A stretch of 64,000 nucleotides of DNA from Tenodera sinensis (taxonomy: Eukaryota; Arthropoda; Insecta; Mantodea; Mantidae): NCBI GenBank assembly GCA_030765045.1, contig CM060968.1:106261904-106325903 (forward strand), read 5' to 3'. The notes under the pieces are model-generated. The model was not told the origin of the DNA, made no database searches, and saw nothing but the letters and a program-made list of their open reading frames with translations. Positions within the stretch are counted from its first letter, which is position 1; each line of letters begins with the position of its first letter. The translations under genes were made by a program, and so were the position numbers. Below are positions 11,110 through 24,158 of the stretch, in pieces.

Positions 11110-11533
11110 TTATTTTACACAAGAAGTGTGGCCTCCAAAGGATTCGTCATAGCATTTATTTTGTTCACAGCAATTATGGCGGATAATGTTCCAAAGTTTT
11201 GGTCTACCATAGTAACGATATTGTACCAGCTGAATAAGTTTTCCGGAGTTCATGTTGTATGTGTGTTTCTGTATGATATGTCTCGTAATTTTTCTGTTCT
11301 GCAAAGAAGATAGAGATGCATATTTTGCTCTGGAATTCCTTAAGCATTGCAGTCTGGTCATGAACAGATAGTTGTGAAATTGTTGCTTTAAAATGTCTAT
11401 GGAAAGTCTCATTTCCATTTGTCGTTCGGAGATCGCTTGAAGGACAACTAGTCCATAATAGGTGGAAATTTGGCGTCATTATCGAATACATCAGGACTGG
11501 GCAACTGGTGCTCACTAAGCGCACACTACTCAA
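11110..11533 (-). pseudogene. MULE-like transposase C-terminal remnant
   Basis: The minus-strand frame 11533-11204 contains LLWTSCPSSDLRTTNGNETF followed by HRHFKATI. This matches what I recall of the region after the catalytic core of Mutator-like (MULE) transposases of insects, where W-x-(5-8)-RTTN-x-x-E/S-x-x-H is typical (LWTSSPSSDxRTTNGxES..H). A second overlapping frame down to 11110 suggests a frameshift. No zinc-finger or DDE part was found upstream (to the right), so it is a fragment. The alternative is a domesticated MULE exon, but no splice signals or length support it. Confidence 0.45.
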
Positions 11534-12375
11534 GGCCTTGCGTGATAACTATGGCAGGTAAAAAAGTGTAAATTGATCACGCTTTCCTGCAAGTCGCACA
11601 GGCTTGGAATATATACCTAAAGAAAGCATTCATTTGGGGACTATGCATTGCACTCCATGATTGGTCATGTTTTCCAAGCTCCATGCCGGCATAATACTGA
11701 CACACTGAAGAACGTCTAGGTAAACAGCAACACCGGCATATCTACTGCGACACCAGCGCCAATTATAGGCTATATTGGTAAATTTTCAGTAAATGGAGAA
11801 GGTAAATACTTGACTGCATTCCTGTCACCCCTTTTCCCCATGCTTGGTCTAGTGGAAGCGGACACACACTGGCACACGCGCTATGCCAAGTACAGGGGCC
11901 GTGAATCACGGTAAAGGAACGCTTCAGAGAAAGGGAGAATGGGGAAGGTAATTTTAGAAGTTGAGGTGAGTCAGCACGTTATGATTTCGTATTAACCACC
12001 GCTCCCTTCTGACATTAAGTTTACATGTAGCCGTTTACCGTCGGGACGCGTCCGACGCAAGGTCGCACGGGACATTTACCAAACTGACGACAGCTTCCTG
12101 GCACTCTACTCGCATTCCTGGAATAACTAAACCTCGAGGAGCAGACGCAACATCCAAGTTCCGGAGTACTTCGCACATCATCATCGACGACGGGGTTACT
12201 AACACAACATGGCTATGTTCAGGCTGATAAATTACGCCTCTTAAACGTACACGACAGCACAACATTGCTGAAACGATGTCAAGATCCTGACGCTTTGGGC
12301 TTACTGCTGAGAACATGCACTGCTAACGTGCTAAATTCTGGTTTTTGGATCTAAAAACTAACATGCATCCCTTTT
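11534..12375. other. unassigned stretch, GC-richer from about 11980 to 12330
   Basis: A 93-codon minus-strand frame (12035-12316) lies in GC-richer DNA unlike its surroundings. The product is not recognised. It may be a fragment of a mobile element with a different base composition. Confidence 0.3.
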
Positions 12376-13176
12376 TACTCTCTCTACTACGTCTAGTAAG
12401 TAGGGGAAGTATTGTATATAATAGACCCAAAATTTCGATGTCGAAATTTCACCGAAAATGTATGTTTTGAGGCACCCTAAATCCAAAAAATACGCAAGCG
12501 CGTGTGTGTGTGTGTGTGCGTGAGTCTGAACAACACAACTCAAAAACTCGGTTAAAAACCAAAGCTGGTGTTTAAGTTTAATATATTTCAAGGATGCAAC
12601 ATGAAGATATCGTAGAAAATTTCTCCATCCTAAACTACCCTCTACAATGAAACTTTTTCGAAAATTTTGATTTTCTCAAAATGGCTGTAGCGATTTTGAT
12701 TAATATTCAAGATATTTTTATGGCAAATGAAGTGTATAATTTGAATTTTCTAGCTATAGCCCATGTAGTTCTGTTTACTCTAGATGACTTTTGCATAGTT
12801 GGTAAACACTACGAGATAGACCAAATCTTACTAAACAAAAATGTAGATCTCGTTAAAACATACCATTTATGTTCAAATGCATTTTTTGTGGGTGAAACAT
12901 TTCGGGGATCTTCATGAACAAGTTTGTTTTAGGTCATGTGGCCTGTAACGATAAATCTAGCCAAGACGGTCTTGGTCCTTGTGACCAGCTGGAGCATACT
13001 AGAATGCCAGTTTTGGGAGTCTAGTTCTTTCCAGATTTTTCCAATCTCGTTGGTATTTTTCTTTCTCCTTAGGCAAACTTGGTACTCCAAGGTTTTCTCC
13101 AGTATTCCTTTGGTGGTCCAATCTAGTATGCTATTTGTGTGAGTTTTTGCAAATCCTTATGAAAACACACAACAAC

Positions 13177-13207
<31 letters not shown>

Positions 13208-13610
13208 AATTAAACACACACACACGTCGATCCGCTTGAATGCCTACAATAACAGAAGAACTGAACACTAAAACGAACTAAATGAAAAGTCAGTTTATAC
13301 AAAACACGCAGTGCAAACGTCACAAGAGTAATTTCTTGATGCATATACTTTTCTCAAATGAAAGGTGGTTATTCACTTTTTTACCCCTTGGTCGTGCAAA
13401 GAGAAACGCATTACAAAGCCTTCATATAGCGACCATCTTTAAAAGATTTGATCGTCACCTATTATATTCTCCTTGCACCTACACACAAGCAAATAAGCAA
13501 TAATACAATTTCTGCAAATGATTATCTCGACTAACATGAAAATAGGCGTAAGAGTTTCTCAGAGTAGTTAGTACAAGAGTAGAGAAAGTCATGTGAGTTC
13601 AACACATCAG
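12376..13610 (+). mobile_element. family A repeat, full copy with a 218-bp insertion
   Basis: 5' palindrome at 12376-12412, (TG)n block at about 12500-12522 in the fixed position, and all later blocks to GTAGAGAAAGTCATGTGAG near 13575-13597. It is interrupted at 12915-13132. An A33 run lies at 13171-13204. Its 3' end is followed within about 10 bp by the 5' end of the next copy. Confidence 0.9.
12915..13132 (-). mobile_element. insertion inside a family A copy, possibly a LINE C-terminal fragment
   Basis: Family A sequence breaks at GGGGATCTTCATG and resumes with TATTTGTGTGAGTTTT. The inserted DNA is less AT-rich. Its ends carry a short inverted motif (AGCATACTAGA / TCTAGTATGCT). The minus strand reads VLARFIVTGHMT in one frame, like the L-x-TGH motif found after RNase H in some LINEs. 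No target duplication or poly(A) tail was resolved. Confidence 0.35.
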
Positions 13611-13615
13611 ATTTT

Positions 13616-14602
13616 ACTTTTTCTGTTACTTACCTATAGTAAGTAGATGAAGTATTGAATTGCATCCAAAAAATTTGATACTGCAACATCAGGAAAATAC
13701 AGTTTGAAGTCCCATGTACCCAAAACTCCAAATTTAGTACTTTTAAGTTAAACATCTTCCAAAGATGTGACATTAAGGTTTTCAAGAAAAACTCCCCACC
13801 CTAACTACCCCTCACATGGAAAATGTTTATTTTTTATTTTCTCCTAAATAGCTAACGATTTTATGTTACGAAGATATTTCTTGACAAATAAAATTATAAA
13901 ATGTACTAACACTTTGAATAACTATAAAGTCATTATTCATGAACGTAGACACAAGTTTAAAGGCTTGAATTGCAGAATAAAATGTAATTAAAGAATCATG
14001 TTCACAAATGTTCAAACTGATGACCATCATTGTCCACATAAAGCTGGATTCGCAAACGTCACACAGTTAATTTGGAATTTCACGACATTGTCTTCATTGC
14101 ATCAACTGTTCTTGGTTTAGTGCGATAAACTCTACCCTTGAGGTATCCCCATAAAAAGAAGTCCTTTGGCGTGAAGTCTGGGAACCCGCAGGGTAACCAA
14201 TGCTACATCTTCATCCAATCCGTGTTTGGATAAGCTGCATCGAGGTGAGCTCTTATATCGTGATGCTAGTGGGTTGGTGTGCCATTTTCCTGAAAGTAAA
14301 TCTCATTACCATCAAGTCTCTTCAATGTGTGAACCTACGGGCTCCTGCAGCAAGGAGCATTTACCTACTCTTACCTGTCACCTAGACAGTTCGTTAAAAA
14401 AACGGTTCAATGATGGCCAAGGCTGATATTCCACACCACGCTGTTACCACTGCTAAGTTGATGGGTAGTCATTCTTTAATTACATTTTTGTTCTGTAATT
14501 CAAGCCTTTAAACTTGTCTATGTTCACAAATAATGGCTTTATATCCATTCAAAGTATTAGTAGAGACATCTGTATATGAATTTTCTGGGAGTAGTCTGTG
14601 AA
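13616..14602 (+). mobile_element. family A repeat split by a mariner-like element
   Basis: The 5' part occupies 13616-13905 and diverges from other copies (TATAGTAAGTAGATGAAGTA, GATGTGACATTAAGG). It is broken at a TA and resumes at 14561 with TATATGAATTTTCTGGG..TAGTCTGTGAAGTCC, the block that follows in other copies. It then ends in another repeat. Confidence 0.75.
13906..14560 (-). mobile_element. mariner-like element, 655-bp deletion derivative with transposase fossil
   Basis: The ends are long inverted repeats of about 85 bp (CTAACACTTTGAAT... against CTAATACTTTGAAT...), each bordered by TA, the usual mariner/Tc1 target duplication. On the minus strand, about 14330 down to 13990, a broken frame reads FQENGTPTH, then DFTPKDFFLWGYLKGRVYRT and KPRTVDAMKTMS, then YVDNDGHQFEHL. 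These are the second catalytic-D region, the PxSPDLxPxDFFLWGxLK motif and the terminus of a mariner-type transposase. Several in-frame stops and the missing N-terminal half make it inactive. It sits inside a family A copy, so it is younger than that copy. Confidence 0.85.
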
Positions 14603-14905
14603 GTCCCCTTCAGTGTTAGTGGGAGTTTCGGTGTGCACGGCAGGGAATTTGATATATGTAAATCCTCATCCACCGCCACTGGGGAGTTTCAATATGCAGC
14701 TGTTAGAGATCCTGCCCTCTGCTGTCGTATCTCAAGTCCAAGCACCCTAAAGTAACTTTCCACCTCACACCTCCCTCCCGGGGGCGCTCCGTGAAGGGCA
14801 TAGGCACAGATCTTCCATAGATCAAGGTATTGAACCCTTCTCCGAACCTTGTCATAGAGTCATAGAGCCATATACACTTATATGCTGACACGGACATATT
14901 GGATA
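14603..14905 (+). repeat. SINE-body repeat related to the 24.2-kb SINE (family C)
   Basis: Shares TATGTAAATCCTCATCC and TGCCCTCTGCTGTCGTATCTC with matching segments at 24.4-24.56 kb, in the same order. No tRNA-like head is visible, so it is a 5'-truncated copy. Confidence 0.5.
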
Positions 14906-15108
14906 TCACAGAAGTGTCTTAATTTCATGTAATTATTTATGAACAACCATTCCTGTAATTTTTTTCATTTTGTAATAAACCCACTTCTTTCCTTTTCAAT
15001 GGTTGTACAGTTAAATGCCAACGATATGAAACGATGATCACTAAAATACCTTAGTATCACGGAGTAACCTGAATTCAGCCAGTTCGATTTTGTAAGATTA
15101 GCTTGCAG
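14906..15108. other. unassigned
   Basis: Nothing recognised. Confidence 0.4.
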
Positions 15109-15940
15109 AAAAATCTGATGTGTTGCATTCACATGACTTTCTTAAAAACTCTTATTCCTATATCTTTTTCGTGTTAGTTGAGATACACATTTGCAGAAAT
15201 TATCTTATTGCTTATTTCTTTGTAGGTGTAAGGTGAATATGGGAATACAATAGGCTTCCAGCGATAGTCAAATCTTTTAAAGCTTTGAGATTCCGTTCTC
15301 TTTGCACGGTTAACATATAAAAAAATGAACAACGATGTTGCTTTTTAGACGAAGGTTTTAAGTTTTCTGAAACTGGCACAAATAACAAGGAATATCTCCG
15401 AAAGGGTTCACTCTGCAAAAACATTTTATTGGGACATAAATTGTGTGTTTTAGCGATATCTACATTTTTTGCATAGTAAGACTTTATCTATCTCTTACGG
15501 TTTACGAGTTATTCAAAAGTCATTCAGAGTAAACAGTATTACATAGGTTAGGGTCAGAAAATTCAAAAATAAATTTCATTTGTCGTAAAATATCTTAAAC
15601 ATATGTCATTTTAATCCAAATCGTTAGAAACATCTTCAAGAAAATCAAAATTTTCGAAAAGTATTCCATGTAAAGGATAGTTTATGGTGGAGCAATTTTC
15701 TTCAAAATCTTCGTGTCGCATCCTTGAAAGTCATTAACCTTAAATACCAACTATGGTTTTCAACCGACTTTTCGTTTTTGAGATATGCTGTCCACAGACT
15801 GACTGACACACACCTTTTGCTAAAAAGGCTCTTTTTTTTGGATTCAGGGGGCTTCAAAACATATTTCCGGTGAAACCTCGACATTGAATTTTTGGATGGA
15901 ATACAATACTTCCTCTACTTTACTATACGTAGCAGGGAAA
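15109..15940 (-). mobile_element. family A repeat, full-length minus-strand copy
   Basis: Reverse complement of the consensus from the 3' end (CTGATGTGTTGCATTCACAT at 15114) to the 5' palindrome (ACTTCCTCTACTTTACTATA, near 15908). The microsatellite position holds only the short ancestral-looking form ACTGACTGACACACA. One of the best copies for reconstructing the family. Confidence 0.9.
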
Positions 15941-15949
15941 GCAAAACTG

Positions 15950-15977
15950 AATAGAGAAAGTCATGTGAATGCAACAT
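15950..15977 (+). mobile_element. family A terminal motif in inverted orientation
   Basis: TAGAGAAAGTCATGTGAATG lies 10 bp beyond the 5' end of the minus-strand copy and matches the 3' terminus of the family in the opposite sense. Either the complete element has long terminal inverted repeats or this is the stub of a second copy. Confidence 0.7.
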
Positions 15978-16049
15978 GGCAACATTTTTTTTTTCAATAT
16001 TGATACTTAAATTAGTAATAATAATAAAAATAACAACAATAATATTAAT

Positions 16050-17490
<1,441 letters not shown>

Positions 17491-18462
17491 CAGTATAACT
17501 TGGGTAATTCGAACGTTTATAGTTCGAAATCGTCGCTAATTCTAAGATTTTCCTTCGTTATCATCATGAACAACAACAACACTTCGTGGATTAGGAGACT
17601 TCTCCTGTTCCGGCCTCAAGTCTCTTTCCACCTCATCGGTCTTCCAACATCTCTCCTCCCATATGGTTGGCAATTACATGTCATTTTGGGGTATCGGGTA
17701 TTGTCCATTCTTTGTAAATGGTTTCTCCAGCTTGGTTTATCATGTATTGGACAAATATTTAGTTCTTCTCTTATTCGTTCATTTTTTATTTCATCCATTA
17801 TAGTACATCCTTTTATAGCTCTAAGATACCTCATTTCCTCTACATTTATTTTATCCCATTCTTTTTTCTTTATCGTCCATGTTGCACAAACACATAACGT
17901 TTAAGGGACCTTAATTCTAAGTTTTTGTTCAGAAATGTCAGTCGAAAATTGAAAATTAATCTAAACGCAAAAATTTAGTATAACTCATCCATGTGTTCCT
18001 GCAAAAGTGGTCATCACTCCGAGGTTGTTTGTTTTGTCGGATGCTGTTTGGGCCTGGAATAGTTTTTCTAGCTGCCGGCCTTGAACTTCAATACCTGTCC
18101 CCACCTTTTCTTGTTTAAAACACGTGCATCTTTAGCTGTCGCTTGAGCTTGTTCATAGTGTTGCAAATCAATGCCACTGTCTCTTAGTAAATTTTTGCAG
18201 AAAACGCCATCAATCGAGAAGTTGAAAATGCTTTGAATCGTGAAAGAATACAGGATCACTTTGTCAACTTATCTGAAGAATGAGGAGAAAATTTTAAGCA
18301 AAGCCTCAGACGAAAATAGAAAAAGTGAGACAACCGGAAAACCCTTAAGTATGTACCTATATTGCTAAAATGTCAATTTTAGACGTAACTTTTGTAATTC
18401 GAATTTTGGATATTTCGAATTTATTTCTTGTCCTTCAAGCTTCGAATTATCCAAGTTCCACG
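17491..18462 (-). mobile_element. pogo/Tigger-like element, decayed, with a LINE insertion
   Basis: The termini are inverted repeats. The left end reads CAGTATAACTTGGGTAATTC; the right end, reverse-complemented, reads CCGTGGAACTTGGATAATTC, and both continue GAA. This resembles the CAGT..AACCT..GAATAATTCGAA type of pogo/Tigger ends. A minus-strand frame at 18068-18259 (motifs KNLLRDSGIDLQHYEQAQ) may be transposase debris but is too short to classify. The strand is assigned from that frame only. Confidence 0.55.
17563..17905 (-). pseudogene. non-LTR retrotransposon ORF C-terminus, 3' end fragment
   Basis: Minus-strand reading: EEMRYLRAIKGCTIMDEIKN, then RIREELNI, then WRNHLQRMDNTRYPK, then GRRDVGRP and RW. 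This is the post-reverse-transcriptase tail that I recall from RTE-like or related insect LINEs, where R-x-LR-x-I-G-C-T..D-x-I-x-N..I-x-x-EL..W-x-x-H-x-x-RM..P and GRR-x-x-GRP-x-x-RW recur. The end is followed by GTTGTTGTTGTTCATGATGA, the kind of short simple repeat that closes RTE-type LINEs. It lies inside the pogo-like element. Confidence 0.65.
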
Positions 18463-18618
18463 GTATGACCATTTAAAGATTTTGTGTTCATCCAAAAATT
18501 AATTTGACTGAAAACATTTACGAACTATGACGTTTTCCGGTTTTAAATCGTCAATAACTTCTAAACAATGAGAATGTCAGCTTAGAAACGCATTTGCAAA
18601 GAAATCCCATCTAAGGTA

Positions 18619-19072
18619 ACAATTTAAAACCGGCACAGCGAATTCAGCGAGTTCCTGTTGAAAATATTGCAGCTTTTCGAGCGATACTTGAAGATCAACG
18701 GACAGGTTATGAATTTATTCGGGTGTCATTGGGCATTGGTGTGAGTCAAATCCAAAACATTTCAGAGCAACAGATAGACGTGAGGAAACTGTTGTCGATG
18801 AATTGCACATAAACTCACCCCAATCAAAAAAGAACAACGCATTTATTGATGCAGAAGAACTCTGGAAAAACTCCAAGGGGGCACTTCAATTTGGTTTGGA
18901 ACGTTACTAGTGATGAATCTTTGATTCACTGTTATGATCCTAAAAGGAAAAGTCAATCGGCTCAATGGATCTTTCAACTGAACAACCTACGTCTACAAAA
19001 GTCCGACGAATTCGCAGTGATGGTTAGAAGATGGTTGTTAAGCTTTCATAATTTGCAAAAGGTGCATAAACC
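18619..19072 (+). pseudogene. mariner-type transposase fossil
   Basis: Plus-strand pieces in two frames: VENIAAFRAILEDQRTGYEF and IRVSLGIGVSQIQNI (HTH region; relatives read I-x-x-SLGI-x-x-x-x-QxIL). Then, in another frame, WNVTSDESLIHCYDPKRKSQ and SAQW, matching the VTGDESWxYxYDPETKxQSxQW motif around the second catalytic Asp. Stops and frameshifts separate them. No inverted repeats were resolved. The 3' side abuts a family A end motif (GTCATGTGAATG, 19079-19093). Confidence 0.65.
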
Positions 19073-19100
19073 CACCGAGGTCATGTGAATGTAACATAGG

Positions 19101-20395
19101 ATTTTTTTCCAATTTCTACTGAAGTGTCTCTCAAATCTGAGTACTGTTATGAAGAAAGATGGTTGATCTCGAAGGCACTTGTAAAGCCTTGATTAAATAA
19201 AAGCGTCCGGACGCATCAGTTGATATTTAGGCAAAAGAAGAATTGCAAAAAAGGTTAAGAAATAAATAGCAGATATCATTTTATGGGAGGACAGCAGAAA
19301 ACAATGGAAGAGCCTAACGGCCCCATTCCCTAATTCTGCACCAAGAGCCCCTGTTTGTCATTACAGGACACAAATTACATTTCCAGTGCAACCTCGCACC
19401 ATGGGACATTCATAGCATCACTGTTATCATAATTCAATCAATCACTCGTATGTGTTACTCGTTTGTCATGTCAATGAAAATGTATTTCACTTACCGTGTT
19501 GTCCATTGCAAATCTGGCCGGTACAATTATTCATCATACGTAATGCATCAATAAACAAAGGCAGCTGTCCGTAGTCGATTCTCGATAACATGAAATCGAT
19601 TGACTACATGTTCACATGTATGTATTTGTCTACCAAAATTAATCTCATGGATGCTGAACACATGGGACCTTGCTCAGTATTGTTATTATTATTTTATTAT
19701 GTTTTTGCATATTTAAGGGTCTAACATAATAAATGAAAGCTTCAGAAGAGTAGGAGAATTTGGTCAAGTGACACACATAACTATGTAACTCGCACTAACA
19801 AGTAAGTATTTAAGGCTCGTACATCTTCGTCACATGCTTGTAGCAAAACATTGACAATACTAAGGTAAATAGCACGAAATCATTTAGAGGTAACGAGGGC
19901 CAGGCTGGTAGTTGAATTTCTAGTCAAGGCGAACTATTAACAACGTCTTAGCTTACGGCAATGCACTCTAAAATTAGGCAAATACTGGAAAACATGTACA
20001 CATTTTTTGTGTCCTTTGTGTTGACAATCCACACTGTGACTCACACCTTTCATTTACTAATATCAGCAGTACTTAAAACTTTAAAATACTCCTGAACACG
20101 ATACTGTGATGCAGAATACAAGTTTAAATGTACTTTTTCGTTCCTTAAAACGCTCCACGCGTCCACATTTTTATCAAGTTACCTTCTAATTTTGAGCGGA
20201 ATTAATTGATTTTTCAACTTTATTTTTTAACGACCATGTCGATTCAAGGTACTTACTAGCGTCTTCATGTACCGGAATTTGGTCCAGCAGGTGTTTCTGA
20301 ACACGCCATCCAATTTCAAACACGTATTACTATTCTTCAAAAGTACAAACTTGCATACGAAAGTCCAATTCTAAGGATACAATACAGAACATGCA
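19101..20395. other. unassigned AT-rich stretch
   Basis: No gene or known repeat recognised on either strand. Confidence 0.4.
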
Positions 20396-20628
20396 TAAGT
20401 TATTATACAACAAATTGATTGATTAAATACTACTGTTGTATTGGTTGTTATTCAGGCCTTTATCCTTATGATTTATACCTGAATGCCTTTGTTATATTCA
20501 TTTGTTATTTAGTATTATTCTCATGATTTTGTTTAAATAATTGTAACAAATTCATTGTATGCCACTGTATTATACAAAATAGTTAACCTAGTTGTTAAAG
20601 ACTCTAAATAAACTAAAGAAAAAAAAAA
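20396..20628 (+). mobile_element. probable retroposon 3' end with poly(A)
   Basis: A non-coding segment ending in CTCTAAATAAACTAAAG followed by about 10 A, directly against a family A copy. An AATAAA-like signal just before an A tract suggests a 3'-terminal LINE or retrotranscript fragment. No coding motif is present, so the family is unknown. Confidence 0.35.
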
Positions 20629-20644
20629 CAGAGACAGAGATTTT

Positions 20645-20882
20645 CAAGAAAATACCGCAACCCCGAACTCGCTTATGTGGAAGATTTTTCGACATTCTCA
20701 GAAAGACAAACGACAAATTTTCTAAAAACGTTTTTCTTTAGTTGAGGGAATCTTAAAACATGTATTTCCGGTGAAATCTCGAAAATCGAAGTTTTGGGTG
20801 GAGTACAATAATTCCTCTGCAGTAAGCACGTGGCATTAATAAACGATATTACGTAGAGACATTCATGTGAATGTAATGCATC
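20645..20882 (-). mobile_element. family A repeat, 5' part
   Basis: Minus-strand copy with landmarks TTAAAACATGTATTTCCGGT, GAAATCTCGAAAATCGAAGT and GAGTACAATAATTCCTCTGC. As at 15.95 kb, beyond its 5' end lies an inverted 3'-type end motif (GTAGAGACATTCATGTGAAT, 20852-20871). Confidence 0.7.
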
Positions 20883-21889
20883 CTTTATTACTTTGTATTT
20901 GCAGTATCTTCCCTGGCTGATATTTATCATACATCTTGTCCAAGGTGTGTTTCTGCACTTTTCTTTCTTCTTTTCCATTGATATCCAACAATATTTACGA
21001 CAAGATTTAAGGTTTGAAAGCCTCATAAGCAGATTGGGTTTAATTATTGAACATCTGATCATGATTACATGTTCTGTAATCTACTTCCAAGTAACAATCA
21101 CCTTCATTAAAGTATGATTCCGTATGACAATAAACGATGTTAAGTTTGTTTTTATTCATAGACTTTGACGTATATTTTCTTTGTCCATCTGCTTCCTCTT
21201 ATTCCCTTACTACAATTTCAAATCGTATTAAACATTGGTCAGTCTGTTTTCCTCTCTCTGGTAGCAGCCAATCAAATATTTACTTAGGTCTCCTCTTCTG
21301 TGGCAGCTTTAGCAAATATTTCATAAGCGTTCCGTGATCGGTTTACGCATTTGTCAGCCAACACCAGACACTATAGAAAATTTATACCAGATATCTGCAT
21401 ATGGTTCTCTTTTATTTCATTACTATAAAAGCATATTCCGTTTTGCTTATTAATTTAATATGGTTTATATTTATTCGGAAGATTTAATTATCCCTGATAC
21501 AAGAACGAGCAATTATGCCCCTGAGAAATTGGCTGGCCGAAGATTGGCTTTCAGGTTACAGTGCCAATAATACCAACATAGGCGGAAGATATTTAATACG
21601 TTGCTTTCATAAGACTGTTTTCTCAGAATGGTTTATTTTATATAGGTACTGCTGCTATTCCTACGAAAGTTTATTTTTCTATCTCTTCATGTTATTCGAG
21701 ATAAAGTTTTGGAGAAATAATTTCAATACAAATTTCGTTATAGGTAATGGGGATACAGCAAACAGAATCAATATGTCGATGTCCTGTATTCTGCCCTTGA
21801 ACTTACATACCCTTTCCACATCAGAAAAACAGATGAATATGACAATTTAAAAATGACAGTGATATTGAAATGGTTGATGCAACACACAA
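20883..21889. other. unassigned stretch
   Basis: The open frames at 20893-21117 and 21515-21850 (+) are not recognised and look like chance frames in AT-rich DNA. Confidence 0.35.
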
Positions 21890-22320
21890 AAATATGTAAA
21901 TACACCGTGTGCCTTAAAGAGCCTACATTTTTTAATAGTAAGGTTTTGCTATCTTATGGTTTAGGCTTTATTTGCAGTGTAAACATCTGAAATGCGAGTA
22001 TAGGGCATTTTGAAGAAACCGTTTGAGCCATGTTTGAAGCGGGGGACTAAACAAATGTCCATATAAAAGGTACTTTGGGACAGGGGCATTTTTTAAATAA
22101 TCTTCCTGCCGATTTCTTGGAAAATCCTGAACTTAAGTGCCACATTTGATATTTATCCAAAATCTTTTTTTGAGTTGTGCTGCGTGTGCACGACACGCAC
22201 ATGCACACACCTTTGCGTTCTTTGAACGCAAAAAGAAACGCATTTTGGAGGCCTCAAAACATGTATTTGACAATTTTTTGATGAAATACAATATACATCT
22301 ATTATAGGAAGGTGATAGAG
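21890..22320 (-). mobile_element. family A repeat, diverged partial copy
   Basis: Minus-strand landmarks: ACATTTTTTAATAGTAAGGT, GAGTTGTGCTGCGTGTGCAC (fixed CA/TG position) and GGAGGCCTCAAAACATGTAT, then a weak 5' end near 22320. Confidence 0.6.
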
Positions 22321-22438
22321 AAAATAACAGCAGAGAGTGCACGAACTTCAGCAGTAGAATTTGTTGTCTTTAAGGTAATAAATCTGCGCGACTTAGACAA
22401 AATCGTTAAAAATGTTGGGGGTTGACCTCGTAGATATG

Positions 22439-22441
<3 letters not shown>

Positions 22442-22514
<73 letters not shown>

Positions 22515-22518
22515 CGCA
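22442..22518. repeat. (GT)n microsatellite with a CG tail
   Basis: About 32 GT units followed by a CGCGCGCGCG run. The flanks are not clearly family A, so its origin is unsettled. Confidence 0.95.
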
Positions 22519-22645
22519 GATCTATTGTATGAAACCTCAAGAAAGTCCAATTACCCAATAAATTTAATACTATTCCCGACATGACAATATTTCCAAACGT
22601 AAAAAGGCCACTGATATTACCATTGCAATCAAAGGGGAAAGATCC

Positions 22646-22957
22646 GTTGTGTTGCACTCACATGACTTTCTCTACTCTTGTACTAACCACTCTTACACTT
22701 ATTCCTATATCTTTTTCGTGTTAGTTAAGGTAAACATTTGCAGAAATTATCTTATTGCTTATTTCCTTGCAGGTACAAGGAGAATATAAAAATACAGTTT
22801 ACTTTCAGCGATAGTCAAATATTTATCTAAAGCTTTGAGATTCCGTTCTTTTTGCACGGTTAACATAAAAAAATTAACAAGATGTTGCATTTGACTAAAG
22901 TTTGTTTTCCGAAACTGACACAAATACACAGGAATATCTCCAAAATGGTGCATTCTA

Positions 22958-23010
<53 letters not shown>

Positions 23011-23330
23011 GAAAGAAATTGTGTGTTTTAGCGAAATCTAAATATAGTAAGATTTTGTCTATCTCTTACGGTTTACGAGTTATTCAAAAGTCCTCCAGAG
23101 TAAGCATGACTACATAGGCTATAGCCAGAAAATTCAAAACACATTTCATTTGTTAGAAAAATATCTTAAACATATGTCATTTTATCAAAATCGTTAGAGA
23201 CGTTTTCAAGAAAATCGAAATTTTCGAAAAATTTTCCGTGTAAAGCTTAGTTTAGGGTGGAGCAATTTTCTTCAAAATCTTCCTTGAAAGACATTAAATA
23301 CCAACTTTTCGTTTTTGGAGTTATGTTGTC
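22646..23330 (-). mobile_element. family A repeat, minus-strand copy ending at a microsatellite
   Basis: Starts with GTGTTGCACTCACATGACTT, keeps all 3' and middle blocks, and stops at the (CG/CA)n array in the fixed position; the 5' quarter is missing. An A run of about 45 nt (22961-23006) has expanded where other copies have CTACAAAAAAC-like sequence. Confidence 0.9.
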
Positions 23331-23352
23331 CGGGCGCGCGCGCGCACACGCA

Positions 23353-23406
<54 letters not shown>
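23331..23406. repeat. (CGCA)n-(CA)n microsatellite inside family A
   Basis: CG run, then ACGC repeats, then a CA run, at the family A dinucleotide site. It marks the break point of that copy. Confidence 0.95.
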
Positions 23407-23408
<2 letters not shown>

Positions 23409-24158
23409 TCAGACAAGATGTGAACGGTGTAAAGGGAAGCTCGGCGTTATTAATATTGGCTAAATCTGAATCCGAGACACGTGTTCAGAAATTATGTTTT
23501 AAAGAAAAAATGTCTCCCCTTGCGGGTTACAATCCGAAACTGTTACACGGTATCCGCTCAACTGATAGACACAAACGTTTGATTTTGCAATACAGATACT
23601 TAATGACCAATGAACAATTCCTACAGAACCTTGTGAGGTCACATTGCACCATGACTTTACGTACACACTGTATAAACTATCAAGTAGAGTAATCCATTTT
23701 GTTTCTTTACATTTAAGTTAGCGCAGAGTAGAAGTTCTAAAACGCCGTTAGAGATGCAACCCTTCTCACAAAGCGAATATGCGGGACACTGCTTGCACGG
23801 CGTAAACACCTTTATAAGTACCTAAAGACGCTGAATGTGTTACAAAAGAGATTATGTTGAGTACTCCCGCAATGCCACGGACAGAAATGCTAAAGTTGAA
23901 TAATAAATTTATCTTGCATGTTTCCGGGGAAGTAATGATTGGATAAAGATCAGGTTTTTGAGAGCCGTACGTATTAGTCACGCAACAGGTCCGAACTATA
24001 AATAAACCAGGAATAACATTAAAGATTCATAGTTCTTGTCTTTCATGTTTTAGAAACTGCTTGTTGCACGGATCATTAGTATCTTATGGTATTCTGTGTG
24101 AGGGTTCCATGTTGGTCTTTGAGCAACAGGCAAGCTACGTGACAACTCAATTCAAATC
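23407..24158. other. unassigned stretch
   Basis: No gene recognised; frames are short and unsupported. Confidence 0.4.

Noticed and set aside
22442..22518. Assigning this GT array to a family A copy
   Set aside because: The flanks do not show the family A blocks expected on either side.
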